Notes under the pieces: model-generated
What the model was told of the DNA's origin: nothing
Seen by the model: only the letters and a program-made list of their open reading frames with translations
The model's database searches: none
Virus record (IMG/VR): IMGVR_UViG_3300008448_000091
Location: 1 to 57,869 of that record
Source: a virus
DNA length: 57,869 nt
Strand: one strand, 5' to 3'
Shown: one piece after another, positions 34,214-43,776 of the stretch
How positions within the stretch are numbered: the stretch's first letter is position 1
Layout: the number at the start of each line of letters is the position of its first letter
Made by a program: the position numbers and the translations under genes

Positions 34214-35911
34214 ATGGCTGCGAGTAATACAAAATTCAGAGTTGAGAATGGATTGGACGTTATTGGGCAAGCCAACGTCAGTGGTAGTCTGCGTGTTCAG
34301 GGCGACTTAATAGTTAATGGTTCTGTAACACAAACAGGAACGTCCACTGGTGACTTTATTCCTAATCAAAACGATACGTATCAATTAGGCAATACATCCT
34401 ACCGTTGGATTCTCAATGCATCTAATGGCAATTTTTCAAGCACACTAACATCTAATAATATTTCAGCTTCTGGTACTCTTGCTGCTGGTAATACAACAGT
34501 TACTGGATTTTTAAGTATTAGTTCGTATGGAACTTTTGGTGGAACAGTTAATGCTACTGCTTTGAATATTGGTGCTAATGTTGTTGTAACTACATCATCT
34601 ATCACTACTGGTAACTCTACAGTTAATACTGTGATCAGTTCATCTGGTGTTAATACAGATGGCACGCTAGCTGTTCTTGGTGCCGCAACACTCTCTAATA
34701 CAGCATCGATAGCAGGTACGCTAGGTGCTGGTAATACCACTGTAACAGGATTTGTAAATGCAAGTTCTTATGGTACGTTTGCTGGAACAGTTAATGCTAC
34801 TGCCTTGAATATTGGTGCCAACGTTGTCGTAACTACATCATCAATTACTACTGGTAACAGCACTGTCAACACCGTGGTTAGCTCATCGGGTATTGATACA
34901 GATGGAACTTTGGCAGTTCTCAGTACTGCAACTTTATCAAACACAGTTACTATTACAGGTAATACAACAGCCAATGTATTTGTACCATATACAAATAGTG
35001 TATCGCTTGGTAGCTCTACAAGACTTTGGAACCTAAGTGCAAACACAGCTGATATTGTTACTGCAACAATTACATCGTTAACTGTTACTGGTAATTCGAC
35101 TGTTGTTAATGTTTATTCATCGGGCAGTATTGCACCACAATCGACATCAACATTTAATGCGTTAACAGGTGTTGCTAATACAACGGAATATATTACGACC
35201 TCAAGTGCACATGCATTTGTTAACGGAGATGTTGTTACGTATCTGGTGGCGACTGGTAATACAGCAGTTAGCGGTCTATCAAACAATACAACATATTATG
35301 TTGTCGGTGCTAACAGTACTGCTTTGCAATTGGCTTCATCATTGGGTGGAGCAGCTCTTAATTTGACAGCTGGTGTTAGTCAAACCGGTCATAGTTTAAC
35401 ATCACAAGTAATTCTCTCACATAATAGAATAACAGCTACCGGAGCAACCGCCAACGTTGGTGTGTTGAATGTCATTGGTGGCATTGCTAATTCAAATGTT
35501 AACGGCAATGTTGTATTTGATACCGATCTGTTGTTTTTAGATGCAACTAATAATAGAATAGGCTTTAAGAATACATCTCCTTCATCGGCAGACTTAATTA
35601 CTATAACTGGTAACACGGTATTGTCGACGATCGGTAATGCTATTAGGTTCCTAACATCTAACGCCTCTCATAATGCGGCTGTGTATATTACAGGTACTAC
35701 AACAAACACTAGATTGGTGTTGTCTACATATGACAACTCTACAAATAGTACTTCACAGGATGGTGGTTTCTTGTTTAATTCAGTCAACGCGACTTCAACA
35801 ACAGCACTCCTTTCAGCAACGAAAGGTAGTTTCCAATATAAATCTGGTAACGTAGCGCATTCCGGAAACTTCGGTGTGTATGATATTAACGGAACTCGTG
35901 TAGGACCATGA
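34214..35911 (+). CDS. Repetitive tail fibre-type protein B
   Basis: The 565-residue protein starts with MAASNTKFRVENGLDVIGQA, then the fibre signature NDTYQLGNTSYRW (near 55-67). Residues about 85-255 contain two almost identical copies of a module with SSYGTFGGTVNATALNIGAN and SSITTGNSTVNTVISSSG. A beta module with YYVVGANS (about 320-395) is shared with gp7. The C-terminus (about 440-565) includes NNRIGFKNTSP and ends FGVYDINGTRVGP, a tag shared with the protein at 48862. Two bases separate it from the next gene. Confidence 0.7.
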   Translation: MAASNTKFRVENGLDVIGQANVSGSLRVQGDLIVNGSVTQTGTSTGDFIPNQNDTYQLGNTSYRWILNASNGNFSSTLTSNNISASGTLAAGNTTVTGFLSISSYGTFGGTVNATALNIGANVVVTTSSITTGNSTVNTVISSSGVNTDGTLAVLGAATLSNTASIAGTLGAGNTTVTGFVNASSYGTFAGTVNATALNIGANVVVTTSSITTGNSTVNTVVSSSGIDTDGTLAVLSTATLSNTVTITGNTTANVFVPYTNSVSLGSSTRLWNLSANTADIVTATITSLTVTGNSTVVNVYSSGSIAPQSTSTFNALTGVANTTEYITTSSAHAFVNGDVVTYLVATGNTAVSGLSNNTTYYVVGANSTALQLASSLGGAALNLTAGVSQTGHSLTSQVILSHNRITATGATANVGVLNVIGGIANSNVNGNVVFDTDLLFLDATNNRIGFKNTSPSSADLITITGNTVLSTIGNAIRFLTSNASHNAAVYITGTTTNTRLVLSTYDNSTNSTSQDGGFLFNSVNATSTTALLSATKGSFQYKSGNVAHSGNFGVYDINGTRVGP

Positions 35912-35912
35912 A

Positions 35913-38900
35913 ATGGCTGGAAGACCACTCAAAGCGCTATATGAAAACAGATCAATCACATTTGACCCACAGACAAGCGTTTCAACAACAACAATAACGG
36001 TTACAAATAACAACCTTTCGGTTGATGATATTGTTGTATATAAAGTTCCCACTGGCGGGACATCAATTACAAATCTTGTAAACGGTGGCGTTTACTATGT
36101 TGTTGCTAAACCGACAGCAGGTTCGTTTAGCATCTCTTCTACAAAAAGCGGAACAGCAATTAACATGGGAACGTTTGGTTCCGCTGGCCAGACACATACT
36201 TTCACTACTGGTTTTAGTGGTGTTAAGGAAATGACGGATAATGAGATCTTAGGATGGTTTACTCCAACAGTTCTTAGTATGTTGCTTGGTGATGTTGGTG
36301 CATTGTATGGTGTAGTTGGTGATCATGCTTTTTATCTTAACATGGCACTGGGATCCGCATCTCCTATCACAAACGAAACAATTCGTACATACTGGTATGA
36401 AAAACATAGAAGCAGTACAGTAGGTACACATCCATATGGTTCTGATGATGATAGGTTATACAAACTTATTCAAAAAGAAGCTAATTATGGTGCTGGTGTT
36501 GCTCTTACCACAAACACAAGATATTATAAACCTGTAACTTATAGTTACGATAGTGGAACAGGGACGACGCAGATTACAGCAATGACAAGTCAGCAGTTGT
36601 ATGATTCGCTGATTCGTGTTACTGTTAATTCTGTGATTACTGGTGGTCGTAGTTCGTACTTTGTTGGTCAATCAGCACCAGGCACTGGTACGTGGGTAGA
36701 GGTTACTTCTTTCGATGACAGGTATTGGGCAAGTGGCGGCGCGCTCACTACCACGACTTTTAAACTGTGGAGAAGAACGGATAGTAATATTGCCGTTACC
36801 AATGTTCGTCCTCTTGTTACGGGAGTAACAGCTGTATCAACGAATCCCGGCGATTTGTTTGAAATGACAGAAAGCCTGATTACAGGTGATGAGTATAGTG
36901 GTCTTGGTTACCATTATTTGGTTAGTGAATATATTCGTACAACTGGCATTGGCAAGTATCAGTTCTCAATAACAACACCAACTGATCCAGGTACGTGGCT
37001 AGCACGTGGTCAGTTTGTCGATAATGTTAATGATGTCACTGATCAGTCATATGGTCAAGCGTTTACGACTAATTATACTACTGTTTATACGACGCAGTAT
37101 GCGTCCGCGTATACAATTGCACCTGTGTACAATATAGTCTACACTGGTGGTGAGCCTTCTTATGCGACTGTATATACATTGGTATATGGAAATCCATTCA
37201 CTAAAACATACTCCGGTGTTGCTCTTTACACGGGAGCTGAGTCAGGTGTCGTATACTCTCAATCTGTATATGCTGGATATACTGCTGCCTCAGTAGGTTT
37301 GTTCACCGCCACTGGCTCATATACTAGATTCGGTGTTGTATATGGTGCAGGTCAGTATACCAACTTTTTCACTGCTGGTGTACAATATACGGTTTTGGTA
37401 AACCAGGCATATGGTGGGCTTATTTGGAGTCTGGGACCAGGTGGTGAGGGAGACCCAAACTATCAGGCTTATTACACGGGCCCCGCATATAACATATTTT
37501 TTGGGGCTGGAGCAGTATATACAAGTATATACATCAGTCCCTTCACAGGTGGTCTTGTTGCTTACACCGGAGTAGGTCAAGGTGGTGGTCCAGCTATAGG
37601 ATATGCTCAAGCTGCAGTGTGGGTTGGTAATGTAGTAATTGGTAATGGGGTGTATACAAACGAAGATCCTTTGAATAATACGAGCTATTCACGATATGGT
37701 ATGGGATCATATGCAGACTTTATATTTGGTTATAACCAAATTGGTTACACAGGTGTAAGCGGTAGTTTTATACCGCCAGGTGATACCTCTGGAACCGCAT
37801 ACTACACTAGACGGAGTTCTTATACATCCGCAACAAACGGGATAACGTCAGCATTTACCTCGACAGCAATATATACAGGCGCATATACTCGTACCTATAC
37901 TCCTAATATTGCCATTTCCAATTACGGTGGCCAGCCTGACATTATTAATATGTTTACGAGAGTGTGGTCGAACGCGTTGCAGACATATACAGGTAATGTA
38001 TTCTCAGCTTCATTCTTAGGACCCGTGACGTATGGTGCTGGTGCTTACACGGCAATTGCACTTAATAATTCTTCATCATGGACGGGTAGCCCAACAACAT
38101 TCCTTGCTGCTGTGTATGCAGGATATACTCTTTTAGATACAAGAACATTCGCCTCGTTAAATTATTATACTAACCGGTTTACCGGCTTTTATGGAGGACC
38201 ATCATATACAGGGGTTGATGCGGTATCGTATAATATAATTGGAAATAGACAATCGTTTACAGGGGGAATTTTTGGTGGTTATACAGCTAATGCTATATTG
38301 AATGGATCAGGTATATTTTTCGCTGGTGTTTATGGTGGATATACGAGGACAAGTTTTCCGTTTACCGGATCGTATACCGGTACAGGCGCAGCGTTTTATG
38401 GCTACCCAGTATATTATACTTTAACAGGTCCAAACGCGTATGTTGGAACATACAACTCCAATGTATACACAAGTATATTCTTTACAAGAGTATTTGGATA
38501 TACCAGAGTATTTACAGACATTGATGGCGCGTCCTATAGTAAGGTATACACCGGGAATGAAGGGATTATTGCTGCTATATCATTAGATGCACATGGTGCC
38601 ACAGCCTACGCACAAACTTATGCAGACAGTCCTGGTAGTTTTGTGCGTTCATCGTGGACTAGTGGAGCAGTATACACAGTATCATATGGAGAGATACGAA
38701 CTGTTCAATATGCTGCAGCGCCACTGTATACAGCAAGTTACGGTGGTATTGTTAATGGTCCTGTCACGACAGCATTTTACACAACAAACGTACTGAGATA
38801 TACAAACGACTCATACATATATTTTGCTAATCCAGCATCACCTTCATATAGTACATTACTAGTGTATGGCCGTTACGCATATACGCTAAGCGATGGTACG

Positions 38901-39518
38901 TATGTTGTATTTGTTGGTAATTATACAAATAGGGTATCATTTGCTCCTGCTACAGTATCTTTTACTAAAACACAAATACAATTCACACGCAACTACACAC
39001 CTACCGATTTTGATAAGTTGGCAGCGACGGGTGCAATTAGTATATACACTAGTTTTAAGAATGATGGATCGGTTGGTCAGTATAATCGGTTCTTCTCATC
39101 GTCTTTTGTAAACACATACACACGAAATTATACACGTACATATACACGTGTGTACACATCATCGTATACAACACTTTTATATTATACACAGAATTACACT
39201 AACTCATTCACAAGAGCATATACTACACAATATACAGGTGCGTTTACATCACCGACTGTCCAGGCTCCGACTGTATATACACACCCAGATACAGTTGCAT
39301 ATACCCGTACGGTTGTACCATACACAAACGCAGGCGTAGTGTTTACAGATGGTAGTGGATCGATCTACACAACATCAATTGTTTATACAGAAGGTAACAT
39401 AGCATATACTGGTTCTTCGGGAACGTATATTGGACCTGCGATCTACACAGCAGCGGTATCAGGATACACGGGTGGATCAGCGACCTATATATGGACACTA
39501 TGGGTAAGAACAGCGTAA
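35913..39518 (+). CDS. Giant Tyr-rich repeat tail protein 1
   Basis: The 1201-residue protein starts with a beta module (LSVDDIVVYKVPTGGTS, GGVYYVVAKPTAGSF) related to a module in gp7. It is followed by domains with the pattern M-x-D-x-x-I ... G-x-Y ... P-x-x-x-G-T-W at about 110-160, 220-270 and 325-375. From about residue 385 to the end it is dominated by Tyr-Thr-Gly motifs (YTxxYT, FTGxYTG), less regular than in the next gene. The C-terminus is WTLWVRTA, shared with the downstream paralogue. No enzyme motif was seen. Likely a distal fibre or adhesin. Confidence 0.65.
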   Translation: MAGRPLKALYENRSITFDPQTSVSTTTITVTNNNLSVDDIVVYKVPTGGTSITNLVNGGVYYVVAKPTAGSFSISSTKSGTAINMGTFGSAGQTHTFTTGFSGVKEMTDNEILGWFTPTVLSMLLGDVGALYGVVGDHAFYLNMALGSASPITNETIRTYWYEKHRSSTVGTHPYGSDDDRLYKLIQKEANYGAGVALTTNTRYYKPVTYSYDSGTGTTQITAMTSQQLYDSLIRVTVNSVITGGRSSYFVGQSAPGTGTWVEVTSFDDRYWASGGALTTTTFKLWRRTDSNIAVTNVRPLVTGVTAVSTNPGDLFEMTESLITGDEYSGLGYHYLVSEYIRTTGIGKYQFSITTPTDPGTWLARGQFVDNVNDVTDQSYGQAFTTNYTTVYTTQYASAYTIAPVYNIVYTGGEPSYATVYTLVYGNPFTKTYSGVALYTGAESGVVYSQSVYAGYTAASVGLFTATGSYTRFGVVYGAGQYTNFFTAGVQYTVLVNQAYGGLIWSLGPGGEGDPNYQAYYTGPAYNIFFGAGAVYTSIYISPFTGGLVAYTGVGQGGGPAIGYAQAAVWVGNVVIGNGVYTNEDPLNNTSYSRYGMGSYADFIFGYNQIGYTGVSGSFIPPGDTSGTAYYTRRSSYTSATNGITSAFTSTAIYTGAYTRTYTPNIAISNYGGQPDIINMFTRVWSNALQTYTGNVFSASFLGPVTYGAGAYTAIALNNSSSWTGSPTTFLAAVYAGYTLLDTRTFASLNYYTNRFTGFYGGPSYTGVDAVSYNIIGNRQSFTGGIFGGYTANAILNGSGIFFAGVYGGYTRTSFPFTGSYTGTGAAFYGYPVYYTLTGPNAYVGTYNSNVYTSIFFTRVFGYTRVFTDIDGASYSKVYTGNEGIIAAISLDAHGATAYAQTYADSPGSFVRSSWTSGAVYTVSYGEIRTVQYAAAPLYTASYGGIVNGPVTTAFYTTNVLRYTNDSYIYFANPASPSYSTLLVYGRYAYTLSDGTYVVFVGNYTNRVSFAPATVSFTKTQIQFTRNYTPTDFDKLAATGAISIYTSFKNDGSVGQYNRFFSSSFVNTYTRNYTRTYTRVYTSSYTTLLYYTQNYTNSFTRAYTTQYTGAFTSPTVQAPTVYTHPDTVAYTRTVVPYTNAGVVFTDGSGSIYTTSIVYTEGNIAYTGSSGTYIGPAIYTAAVSGYTGGSATYIWTLWVRTA

Positions 39519-39537
39519 TGTCAATTAGTGTACCTTT

Positions 39538-42500
39538 ATGTCAGCACCTTTAAAATTCTTTTCAAACACTTCTGTTAAAGCTCTTCGTGAAATGTCTGAT
39601 ACAGACATCAACGATTATATCTCTATACGAATTGGAGAAGACTTTGCTGCGACTGAAGGCGTCGGGTCCGTTGCAATCGGATCAATGACCAATGGTACAT
39701 CTATTGGTACATGGACAGACACATTCCGTAATGATGCAATCGGTGCACACCCTGTTGATGCAGCAAACGTTACTTCAACAACTACAACAGTTTACCAAAA
39801 TATATCTAACGGTGCAATAACCGGTACACCCACTCGTCCTATTCAATGGAATAGTGCTTTGAGTGGTGTTCAACAAATGCCTGACAATGCAATTGATACG
39901 AACATCATTGCAAAAGTTGCATCATATATGGTCAACGGTGGGACGGGCAGTTATGTACTACAGCCTACTGCTCCTGCTTCCGGAACATGGGCAAATAGAG
40001 GAACGCTGACCAATACGATTACTCCAGGTACAACTGCAAACACATATCTGTGGCAGAAGACTGCAGAGACAGTAACAAACACCACACGTCCTATTAAATG
40101 GGGTGCTAGTTTAAATGAAATGACTGATGTTGAAATCAAGTCACTAACATTCAAGCTTCGTAACTACATCGTTAATAACGGAATTGGTAAGTATAAATTA
40201 TCTGCATCAACTCCTGTAGATCCTGGAACGTGGGTTCAGGCTGGTAGTGGATTTGATGATACAAGACAAGCAACATCAAGTCCTGGATATAATCAGTCGT
40301 TTTCGGGTGCATATAACCAGCCGTTTACACAAGTATACTCTGGTTCGTTTACTGGTGCATACACAATTCCGTATACAAATTCTTTTACTGGTGCATTCAC
40401 TGGATCGTATACCGGCGCTTACAATCAAGCGTATACACAAAATTACACTGGTGTATATAACCAAGTCTACACGACATTGTACACCGGTGCATATACACAA
40501 GCATATACTCAAACGTATACCGGCGCATTTACTGGAAGCTACACTCAGACGTACACCGGTGCGTTTGTTGGTGCATATAACCAAACATTCCTTGGCGTAT
40601 ATAACCGCGCATATACATTCCCATACACAGGTGCGTTTACTGGTAGCTACACAGGTGCGTTTACTGGTTTATATGCTGGTGCGTACAACCAAGCATTTGC
40701 TGGTGCTTATAACCAAGCATTTGCTGGTGCTTATAATCAAGCGTTTGCGGGTTTTTATAATACAGCCTACACGTTCCCATACACGGGTGGCTTCACTGGA
40801 TCATACACGGGTGCGTTTACTGGTCTATATGCTGGCGCGTACAACCAAGCATTTGCTGGATTTTATAATACAGCCTATACGTTCCCATACACAGGAGCAT
40901 TTACTGGTAGCTATACTGGTGCATTTACAGGTGCATATGTAGGTGCATATAACCAAGCATTTGCTGGGTTTTATAATACAGCCTACACGTTTCCGTATAC
41001 AGGTGCGTTTACTGGAGCCTATAATAATTTCTTTGCGCAAACGTTTCAAGGCGCATCGTATATACAGTTTTATACACTCCAATTTACAGGTCTAGCTGCG
41101 TATGGACCACTATACACGGGACCAGCGGTATATAACAGAAACTACACACAAATATATACAACCCAACTTGGATATCAAGTAACTGGTGGGGGAACCTTTG
41201 GAGTAAATATTTTTATTGGTGCATGGACGAGTACATATTCATTAATTATTGCAACATATACGTCCGTGTATACTTCTAATGTTGTTTACACCCAGGTATC
41301 TAATCCTGTATACACACTTACTATTTCTACTAGCTATAACAGTAACTGGTCAGGACTCCAGTACTGGTCAGGAATTCAACCACAAGCATTTTGGTCAAGC
41401 GTCTTTACGGGTGCGTATTTTTATCAAGGGTATGGAACCCCCAACTCTGCAACTTACGGGAATTTCTTTGTTCAACCTCAGGGCAGTGCTGGCTTCACGC
41501 GAATCGTAACTTTCGGAACTTCCTGGACAAGCGCAGTTAGTACGTCATACACACGTACTATTACATCAACATACACACGCACCTTATCGTATGCTGGTAC
41601 TTTTAATCAAATAGGCGTATTCACTGTTGTGTATGCTGGATATTATACACGTACGTTCACAGGTCCAGCGTTGTATGCACGTGCATTCTCAGGAATAGTT
41701 ATATCACCCAATGCTCAAACATACTCACGTGTATTTACAGGGCCAAGTGAATTTGTGAGATTCTTTACAAGAAACTGGACATCTTCCTGGTCAGGGAATT
41801 TCACAGGAGCGTTTGCGGGAGCGTATAATCAGGTATTCAATCAAGCATATACGCGGGCGTTCACAGGATCGTATACATTCCCTTATACAGGAACATATGT
41901 TGGTGCCTACAATCAAGCGTTTGCTGGAACGTTTAATACTGCGTTTAATCGAGGATTCACAAGAGCGTTTACGGGATCGTACACCTTTCCGTACACTGGA
42001 ACGTATGCAGGATCTTATCAACAAGCATTTGCTGGTACTTTTAACACTGCGTTCAATTTAGGATATACGAGAGCGTTTACAGGATCATACACGTTCCCAT
42101 ACACCGGCACCTATACATTTCCTTATACAGGAACATATACTTTCCCATACACTGGAACATATGCAGGAGCTTATCAGCAAGCGTTTGCTGGAACGTTCCA
42201 GCAGGTGTTTAATAACCAATATACGTTTCCATATACTGGTGGGTACACACAAGCCTACACAGGAACATATACAGGCGCGTTTAATCAAGCATTTGTTGGA
42301 TCTTATCAACAAGTATTTACGAGAGCGTACACGTTTCCATACACTGGGACATACGCTACTGGATATACAACACCCTACACAGGATTCTATGCTCAGAATT
42401 ATACAACCACTTACACTGGTAGTTATGTTGGTAGCTACCAGAACGTATTTACAGGTCAGTTTACAAGAGCGTATACGGGAACGTTTGCTAACATTTTTAC

Positions 42501-42615
42501 GAGACTATATACCGGTATATTCACAGGTGCGTACACGGGAATATTTACAGGGTTGACCATTGACGCGTCAACGGAGACAATAGCATCTACTAAACTATGG
42601 GTGAGAACAGCATGA
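39538..42615 (+). CDS. Giant period-4 aromatic repeat tail protein 2
   Basis: The 1025-residue protein has an N-terminal domain (1-110), two copies of a roughly 75-residue domain with M-x-D ... Y-x-x-N-x-G-x-G-x-Y ... GTW (about 110-160 and 195-240), then some 750 residues in which Tyr or Phe recurs every fourth residue, e.g. YTGAYNQAYTQNYTGVYNQV. Two blocks show exact 36-residue (108-bp) superunits. A less regular stretch lies between them (about 505-750). The C-terminus KLWVRTA is shared with protein 1. The period-4 aromatic ladder suggests a fibrous beta-type shaft or adhesin; function is inferred from position only. Confidence 0.65.
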   Translation: MSAPLKFFSNTSVKALREMSDTDINDYISIRIGEDFAATEGVGSVAIGSMTNGTSIGTWTDTFRNDAIGAHPVDAANVTSTTTTVYQNISNGAITGTPTRPIQWNSALSGVQQMPDNAIDTNIIAKVASYMVNGGTGSYVLQPTAPASGTWANRGTLTNTITPGTTANTYLWQKTAETVTNTTRPIKWGASLNEMTDVEIKSLTFKLRNYIVNNGIGKYKLSASTPVDPGTWVQAGSGFDDTRQATSSPGYNQSFSGAYNQPFTQVYSGSFTGAYTIPYTNSFTGAFTGSYTGAYNQAYTQNYTGVYNQVYTTLYTGAYTQAYTQTYTGAFTGSYTQTYTGAFVGAYNQTFLGVYNRAYTFPYTGAFTGSYTGAFTGLYAGAYNQAFAGAYNQAFAGAYNQAFAGFYNTAYTFPYTGGFTGSYTGAFTGLYAGAYNQAFAGFYNTAYTFPYTGAFTGSYTGAFTGAYVGAYNQAFAGFYNTAYTFPYTGAFTGAYNNFFAQTFQGASYIQFYTLQFTGLAAYGPLYTGPAVYNRNYTQIYTTQLGYQVTGGGTFGVNIFIGAWTSTYSLIIATYTSVYTSNVVYTQVSNPVYTLTISTSYNSNWSGLQYWSGIQPQAFWSSVFTGAYFYQGYGTPNSATYGNFFVQPQGSAGFTRIVTFGTSWTSAVSTSYTRTITSTYTRTLSYAGTFNQIGVFTVVYAGYYTRTFTGPALYARAFSGIVISPNAQTYSRVFTGPSEFVRFFTRNWTSSWSGNFTGAFAGAYNQVFNQAYTRAFTGSYTFPYTGTYVGAYNQAFAGTFNTAFNRGFTRAFTGSYTFPYTGTYAGSYQQAFAGTFNTAFNLGYTRAFTGSYTFPYTGTYTFPYTGTYTFPYTGTYAGAYQQAFAGTFQQVFNNQYTFPYTGGYTQAYTGTYTGAFNQAFVGSYQQVFTRAYTFPYTGTYATGYTTPYTGFYAQNYTTTYTGSYVGSYQNVFTGQFTRAYTGTFANIFTRLYTGIFTGAYTGIFTGLTIDASTETIASTKLWVRTA
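40753..41028 (+). repeat. 108-bp tandem coding repeat, block 1
   Basis: Units start at 40753, 40861 and 40969 (third partial). Each begins FYNTAYTFPYTG and continues with FTGSYTGAFTG and GAYNQAFAG. Protein identity is near complete while many third codon positions differ. Confidence 0.92.
41857..42180 (+). repeat. 108-bp tandem coding repeat, block 2
   Basis: Units start at 41857, 41965 and 42073, each beginning AFTGSYTFPYTGTY and continuing GAYNQAFAGTFNTAFN. In the third unit an 8-residue piece (TFPYTGTY, 24 bp) is repeated three times. Confidence 0.92.
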
Positions 42616-43073
42616 AGCGTACTATCAAAAATCCGCATTGGACAAACAATGCAAGGACAATTTTATCAGCAGAATTTCATTATGAGGATGGTCGTGTTAC
42701 AACAGCTACCATTTCTGATACGGATGTTGGGAATCCTGATCTTAAAGAAATTCTTGAAACTTTTACTACTGAAGAGCTTGAAAAAAATACGCAAAACGTA
42801 ATTAGAAAAATTCAAGGCGAGCGTGAGAGACAAGCTATTCTCGAAGAAACAAAAGCTGAGCGTAAAAAACAAGAAGATTTGTTTGCTGTCAAAATGAAGT
42901 CTTTTGAGATTGAGGCTATTAAGAATTCTACCAATAGATCTCTCAAGTCAAAGATCCGTAGAGCAAAGAGTGATTTGGAAGTAATGGCTTATACGGTAGC
43001 TCTAATCCTTGAAGAAGATAAAAACCCCTCAGTAGTAACTACCCAAGAAACAATAGATACACAGACTGCTTAA
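42612..43073 (+). CDS. Small charged, helical protein after the repeat fibre
   Basis: The 153-residue protein starts at the ATG overlapping the upstream stop (ATGA). The N-terminal half reads like a small beta domain (ARTILSAEFHYEDGRVTTAT), the rest is a long Glu/Lys/Arg-rich helix (about 60-130, GERERQAILEETKAERKKQE). Its position directly behind a giant fibre gene suggests a fibre chaperone or connector, by analogy with T4 gp38/gp57A. No similarity to those proteins is visible. Confidence 0.6.
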   Translation: MKRTIKNPHWTNNARTILSAEFHYEDGRVTTATISDTDVGNPDLKEILETFTTEELEKNTQNVIRKIQGERERQAILEETKAERKKQEDLFAVKMKSFEIEAIKNSTNRSLKSKIRRAKSDLEVMAYTVALILEEDKNPSVVTTQETIDTQTA

Positions 43074-43074
43074 T

Positions 43075-43776
43075 ATGATTCCTGATAATGGTTTTTTAAT
43101 TGTTGCTTCAGTTTTGGAAGAGTATGTTCGTAGTGCTTCGTTTTGTGCTGGTACTATAAAAGACAATTATCCCGAGGCACATATTACTCTTGTTGTGCCT
43201 CCTAAGCTACGACACTTTGCTGATACAACATGCTTTGATTTGATTATATCTGATGAAGATGTTCCCAATGATGCTCGTACAAAACTTTATGGTCTCTCGC
43301 GTACTCCATATAAAAATTTAACAGCATACGTTGATGCTGATATGGAATGTTGGCATTCCGATGTTGCCACTATTTGGGATCAAATGCCCGAAGATGCTGA
43401 TATGTTGATTACACGAATTAGACCGTACAACGGAAAGATACACAAGTGGCCAACAGGTGAAATGTTATATCATGGTGGATTCTTCGTTTATCGAAACACC
43501 CCATTTATGATTGACTTCATGCATCAATGGTATTCCGACTATAGAAAGCAGAAGAATGAACCGTGGCCATATCCAGACCACGAGATCCCAATTGATTTAC
43601 GTCCGTGGGATCAATTTACATTATGGAAGATGATGAATATTGACAAGTTGCCAATTAACGTGCAGGTGTTTAAAGATGATGCGCGATGGAATTTTGTTAA
43701 CGGATATTATCCGACAGAAACAAAAAGTCCAATTATTTTTTGGCACCATACAATACCATCAAGAAGAGGGATGTAA
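43075..43776 (+). CDS. Glycosyltransferase-like protein (GT-A fold)
   Basis: The 233-residue product has the nucleotide-sugar binding pattern of GT-A enzymes: YKNLTAYVDADMECWHSD (about 77-94) with a DAD metal-binding motif, EMLYHGGFFVYRN (near 129-141) and a late DDARWNFVN segment followed by IIFWHHTIPS. This resembles GT8-like families of phages and bacteria. The donor and acceptor are unknown. The TAATG overlap couples it to the oxygenase-like gene, so the two may modify the same target, such as fibre proteins or cell-surface glycans. Confidence 0.65.
   Translation: MIPDNGFLIVASVLEEYVRSASFCAGTIKDNYPEAHITLVVPPKLRHFADTTCFDLIISDEDVPNDARTKLYGLSRTPYKNLTAYVDADMECWHSDVATIWDQMPEDADMLITRIRPYNGKIHKWPTGEMLYHGGFFVYRNTPFMIDFMHQWYSDYRKQKNEPWPYPDHEIPIDLRPWDQFTLWKMMNIDKLPINVQVFKDDARWNFVNGYYPTETKSPIIFWHHTIPSRRGM

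Noticed and set aside
40247-40942. 231-codon frame in a second plus-strand phase inside the aromatic repeat gene
   Set aside because: It is an out-of-phase reading of the same 12-bp periodic DNA (His/Leu/Arg/Thr-rich); no ribosome binding site.
40243-42160. Regularly spaced repeats considered as a CRISPR-like array or origin iterons
   Set aside because: The period is a multiple of 3, the reading frame is uninterrupted, and the repeats translate to one continuous aromatic-repeat protein; spacers are not unique.
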